DNA from: CAYUWM01 sp964448395
GTDB lineage: Bacteria; Chloroflexota; Dehalococcoidia; E44-bin15
Direction: 5' to 3'
Length of the DNA stretch: 26,312 nucleotides
NCBI GenBank assembly: GCA_964448395.1
Contig: CAYUWM010000018.1
Coordinates: 1 to 26,312 of the forward strand
Part shown: positions 24,242 through 26,312 of the stretch, in pieces
How positions within the stretch are numbered: the stretch's first letter is position 1
Layout of the letters: the number at the start of each line of letters is the position of its first letter
Notes under the pieces: model-generated
What the model was told of the DNA's origin: nothing
Seen by the model: only the letters and a program-made list of their open reading frames with translations
Databases searched by the model: none
Translations under genes and position numbers: made by a program

Positions 24242-25021
24242 ATGAAAATCTGTATTACCGGGAAAGGTGGCTGCGGCAAGAGCATGGTTGCAGTCCTGAT
24301 GTCGAAGCTACTGGCGGCCCGTGGCTACAGCGTGCTCCTGGTCGATGCGGACGAGTCCAACCTGGGGCTGCAGCGCCTGCTGGGGATGGAGCACGAACCC
24401 AGGCCACTGCTTGAATACCTCGGCGGCAAGCCGGCGCTGCAGAAGAAGATGATCGATGCGTTCAAGCAGGCCACCGGCGAGCCGCAGATGGTAATTCTGC
24501 CGCAGGCATCTATCTCTCTATCTGACCTTCCACCTGACTATATAGCCAACGTGGATGGCATAAGGGTTTTGCAAATCGGCAAGATCGAACACCCGATGGA
24601 GGGTTGCGCCTGCCCCATGGGCGCGCTGGCAAGGGATTTCCTGGGCAAGCTAATTCTCGGCGATAGGGAAGTGGTCATCACCGACCACGAGGCCGGGCTG
24701 GAACACTTCGGACGCGGTGTAGAAAGCGGCGTGGATCTAGTCTTGATAATAGTTGACCCCTCGTACGAGTCGGTGTTGCTGGCCGAGAAGATAGGCTCGA
24801 TGGCCAAAGGCTTCGGCGTCAGGACCCTAGTGGTCCTCAACCGGGTAACCCCCGACGTGATAGATGAAATGAAGAGGGAATTGGGAAAGAGGGGCATGGA
24901 GGTTTCCGGCAGCATCGGCTACGACCCGGAGGTATTCCGGGCATGCCTTAAAGGAGAGCCGCTGAATGCCTCCCTGGCGAAAAAGGACATGGCGGCGCTG
25001 ATCGATGCTATCGGATTATAA
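24242..25021 (+). CDS. CooC/AcsF-type nickel-insertion ATPase
   Basis: The product is 259 aa and is a MinD/ParA-like P-loop ATPase. Residues 7-14 are the deviant Walker A GKGGCGKS; VLLVDADESN follows at 31-40. The pair Cys122-x-Cys124 in EGCACPMG matches the CxC that binds metal at the CooC dimer interface. DHEAGLEHFGRGV (148-160) is typical of CooC and its relatives. Family members load nickel into carbon monoxide dehydrogenase or acetyl-CoA synthase using ATP, but some relatives have other, unknown targets, and no CODH gene is in view. The ATG has AAGGAGG just upstream; an in-frame TTG at 24200 overlaps the operator and is unlikely. Next comes the zinc-ribbon gene, 9 nt away. Confidence 0.88.
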   Translation: MKICITGKGGCGKSMVAVLMSKLLAARGYSVLLVDADESNLGLQRLLGMEHEPRPLLEYLGGKPALQKKMIDAFKQATGEPQMVILPQASISLSDLPPDYIANVDGIRVLQIGKIEHPMEGCACPMGALARDFLGKLILGDREVVITDHEAGLEHFGRGVESGVDLVLIIVDPSYESVLLAEKIGSMAKGFGVRTLVVLNRVTPDVIDEMKRELGKRGMEVSGSIGYDPEVFRACLKGEPLNASLAKKDMAALIDAIGL

Positions 25022-25030
25022 GGATTATAA

Positions 25031-25405
25031 ATGAAATGTGATCGTTGTCAGCAGGAAATCCCGGAGGGCGATCGTTTCACCCACGGCAGCCTGAACCTGT
25101 GCGAGGACTGCTACCTGGAAGAGGTCAGCAGGCCTCAGGTCTGCGACCCGTGGGCGGCATACAACGCGCAGAGTTGCAGGGAGAACATGGGGCTTGAGGG
25201 AGAGGCGGGCCTTACCGAATTGCAGCAGGCCTTGTACCAGTTCGTGAAACAGAAAGGGAAAGTGAGCATAGATGAAATACTGGCGGCATTCGACCTGTCG
25301 CAAAACGAGCTGATGACCAGCTTCGCCGTCCTCCGGCACTGCGGCCTGGTAAGAGGATGCAAGGAGAACGACGAGATCTATCTTACAACGTTCGACCAGG
25401 AATAA
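25031..25405 (+). CDS. Zinc-ribbon / winged-helix protein
   Basis: The product is 124 aa with no name that I recognise. The N-terminus is a treble-clef/LIM-like zinc ribbon (Cys3-x2-Cys6 and Cys24-x2-Cys27). A linker with 'RPQVCDPWAAYNAQSC' follows. The C-terminal half (~62-120) reads as a winged helix: 'FVKQKGKVSIDEILAAFDLSQNELMTSFAVLRHCGLV'. The layout suggests a small metal-responsive or structural DNA/protein-binding factor. AAGGA precedes the ATG, and the 9-nt gap makes it co-transcribed with the cooC-like gene. A role as accessory or regulator of the CooC target is inference. Confidence 0.7.
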   Translation: MKCDRCQQEIPEGDRFTHGSLNLCEDCYLEEVSRPQVCDPWAAYNAQSCRENMGLEGEAGLTELQQALYQFVKQKGKVSIDEILAAFDLSQNELMTSFAVLRHCGLVRGCKENDEIYLTTFDQE

Positions 25406-25419
25406 ACGGAAGGAGACAT

Positions 25420-26312
25420 ATGAAGAAGCGCCCACATCGAATACTGCTAATCGCAACCCTGTTGGTCGCCCTGATTTCGGTAACACTATTTACCTTTGCC
25501 TGTACCTCAACAGCACCGACCGGGCCGGTCACCTACACCATCAGTGACCCCACCGGCGACTGGGGCTATCCCTCCCCCTACCTGCGCTACTCACGGGGCC
25601 CCGGCCATATAAGGATGAGCTTGATATTCGACACGCTGGTGTGGAAGGACGCCGACGGCTTCATCCCCGCCCTGGCCGAAGACTGGGAATATATCGAAGC
25701 GGATAACGCCTATATCTTCCACCTGCAGCACGGCGTGACCTGGCACGACGGCGAGCCGTTCACCGCCGATGACGTCGCCTTCACCGTCGATTATATGAAA
25801 ATCCACCCCGACCCCTTCGTCACCCTCGTTGGACCCAGCGGGATCAACCGGTCTGAGATTATTGATGACTACACCATCAAGCTGTATCTGGAGCAGCCGT
25901 ACGCCCCCTTCCTCACCGACATCGCCAACACCATGGTTATACTGCCGCAGCATGTATGGGACGGCGTTGAAGACCCGATGAGCTTGACCGGACCGGAAGC
26001 GGTCATCGGCACCGGGCCGTATACACTGGCCGACTACAGCAAGGAGCACGGCACCTACCTCTACGAAGCTTATGAGGACTACTACATGGGCAAGCCCGAG
26101 GTTGACCGCATCATCTTCGACAAGGTCAGCGACGAGATGGCCGCGGCCGCATTAGAGCAGGGCACGGTGGACGCTGCCAGCATACCCGCTGACCTGGCGG
26201 CCGACATGAAGGATGCCGGTTTCGACGTGATACTCTGCCCCTACGGCTGGAACGCCAAGATGACCATCAACCACCAGAAGGAGCCCTTCTCGTCGCGGGA
26301 GTTCCGCCAGGC
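25420..26312 (+). CDS. ABC transporter substrate-binding lipoprotein, family 5 (partial)
   Basis: This gene is cut by the right edge of the window after ~297 codons; full members have 500-600. An N-terminal signal sequence ends in a lipobox-like FTFAC (Cys28), so it is a lipid-anchored exported binding protein. The family-5 signature is clear: SLIFDTLVWKD, LAEDWE, TWHDGEPFTADDVAFTVDYM, IGTGPYTLADY and ALEQGTVDAA. The family binds oligopeptides, dipeptides, nickel chelates or sugars, and the binding residues are not decidable from this half. AAGGAG precedes the ATG by 5 nt, and it follows the zinc-ribbon gene by 14 nt, so it may share that operon. Nickel uptake would fit the CooC neighbour but is only a hypothesis. 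Confidence 0.88.
   Translation, partial: MKKRPHRILLIATLLVALISVTLFTFACTSTAPTGPVTYTISDPTGDWGYPSPYLRYSRGPGHIRMSLIFDTLVWKDADGFIPALAEDWEYIEADNAYIFHLQHGVTWHDGEPFTADDVAFTVDYMKIHPDPFVTLVGPSGINRSEIIDDYTIKLYLEQPYAPFLTDIANTMVILPQHVWDGVEDPMSLTGPEAVIGTGPYTLADYSKEHGTYLYEAYEDYYMGKPEVDRIIFDKVSDEMAAAALEQGTVDAASIPADLAADMKDAGFDVILCPYGWNAKMTINHQKEPFSSREFRQ

Overview
The window looks like a stretch of chromosome from an anaerobic bacterium. It is GC-rich, about 60% by eye over the biosynthetic genes, with a more AT-rich first ~1.3 kb. The most likely placement is Chloroflexota, class Dehalococcoidia. That placement is an inference from the compact ilv/leu/cimA operon, the short 'archaeal-type' LeuC/LeuD pair, the Chloroflexota-like small membrane proteins and lipoproteins, and the CooC and LarE nickel-enzyme maturation proteins. 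No rRNA, tRNA, CRISPR array, insertion sequence or phage gene was seen. Apart from the cut gene at the right edge, everything looks intact.

Layout. (1) 1-2.9 kb holds envelope genes: a multi-pass membrane protein with a Cys-rich, pseudopilin-like outer domain, a lipoprotein with a related 'DAI..Y' segment, two very small membrane proteins, and a membrane-anchored transglutaminase-like protein. (2) 3.05-3.98 kb is pyrD (dihydroorotate dehydrogenase), transcribed divergently from the transglutaminase-like gene. (3) 4.0-17.0 kb is one long plus-strand operon for branched-chain amino acids: ilvD-ilvB-ilvN-ilvC-leuA-[46-aa TM protein]-[DUF3795]-[MgtC-like]-leuC-[64-aa TM protein]-[Lys-rich protein]-leuD-leuB-cimA. 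Together the enzymes make valine, leucine and, through citramalate, isoleucine from pyruvate and acetyl-CoA. Five non-biosynthetic genes sit inside it. (4) 17.0-23.6 kb is on the minus strand: mnmA, then clpC, then a radA-larE-nitroreductase operon, with recognisable promoters and terminators between units. (5) 23.7 kb to the end is a plus-strand block: a Fur-family regulator, a CooC-type ATPase, a zinc-ribbon/winged-helix protein and the start of a family-5 (peptide/nickel type) ABC substrate-binding lipoprotein.

Most notable points. The Fur-family gene and the cooC-like gene each carry a TGCAAC(C/T)AGTTGCA palindrome upstream, and a second half-size copy precedes the Fur gene. This suggests an autoregulated metal regulon linking the regulator to a nickel-insertase-type ATPase. 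The Fur-family gene appears to be leaderless, and its divergent partner mnmA may be as well. IlvC carries a cofactor loop (ELKNSAP) that predicts NADH use. ClpC has lost the usual coiled-coil M/UVR domain and has an acidic, Pro/Gln-rich linker in its place. A histone-H1-like Lys/Ala/Pro protein is embedded in the leu genes and overlaps leuD. All functional statements rest on reading the sequence and on family knowledge. No database searches were possible.
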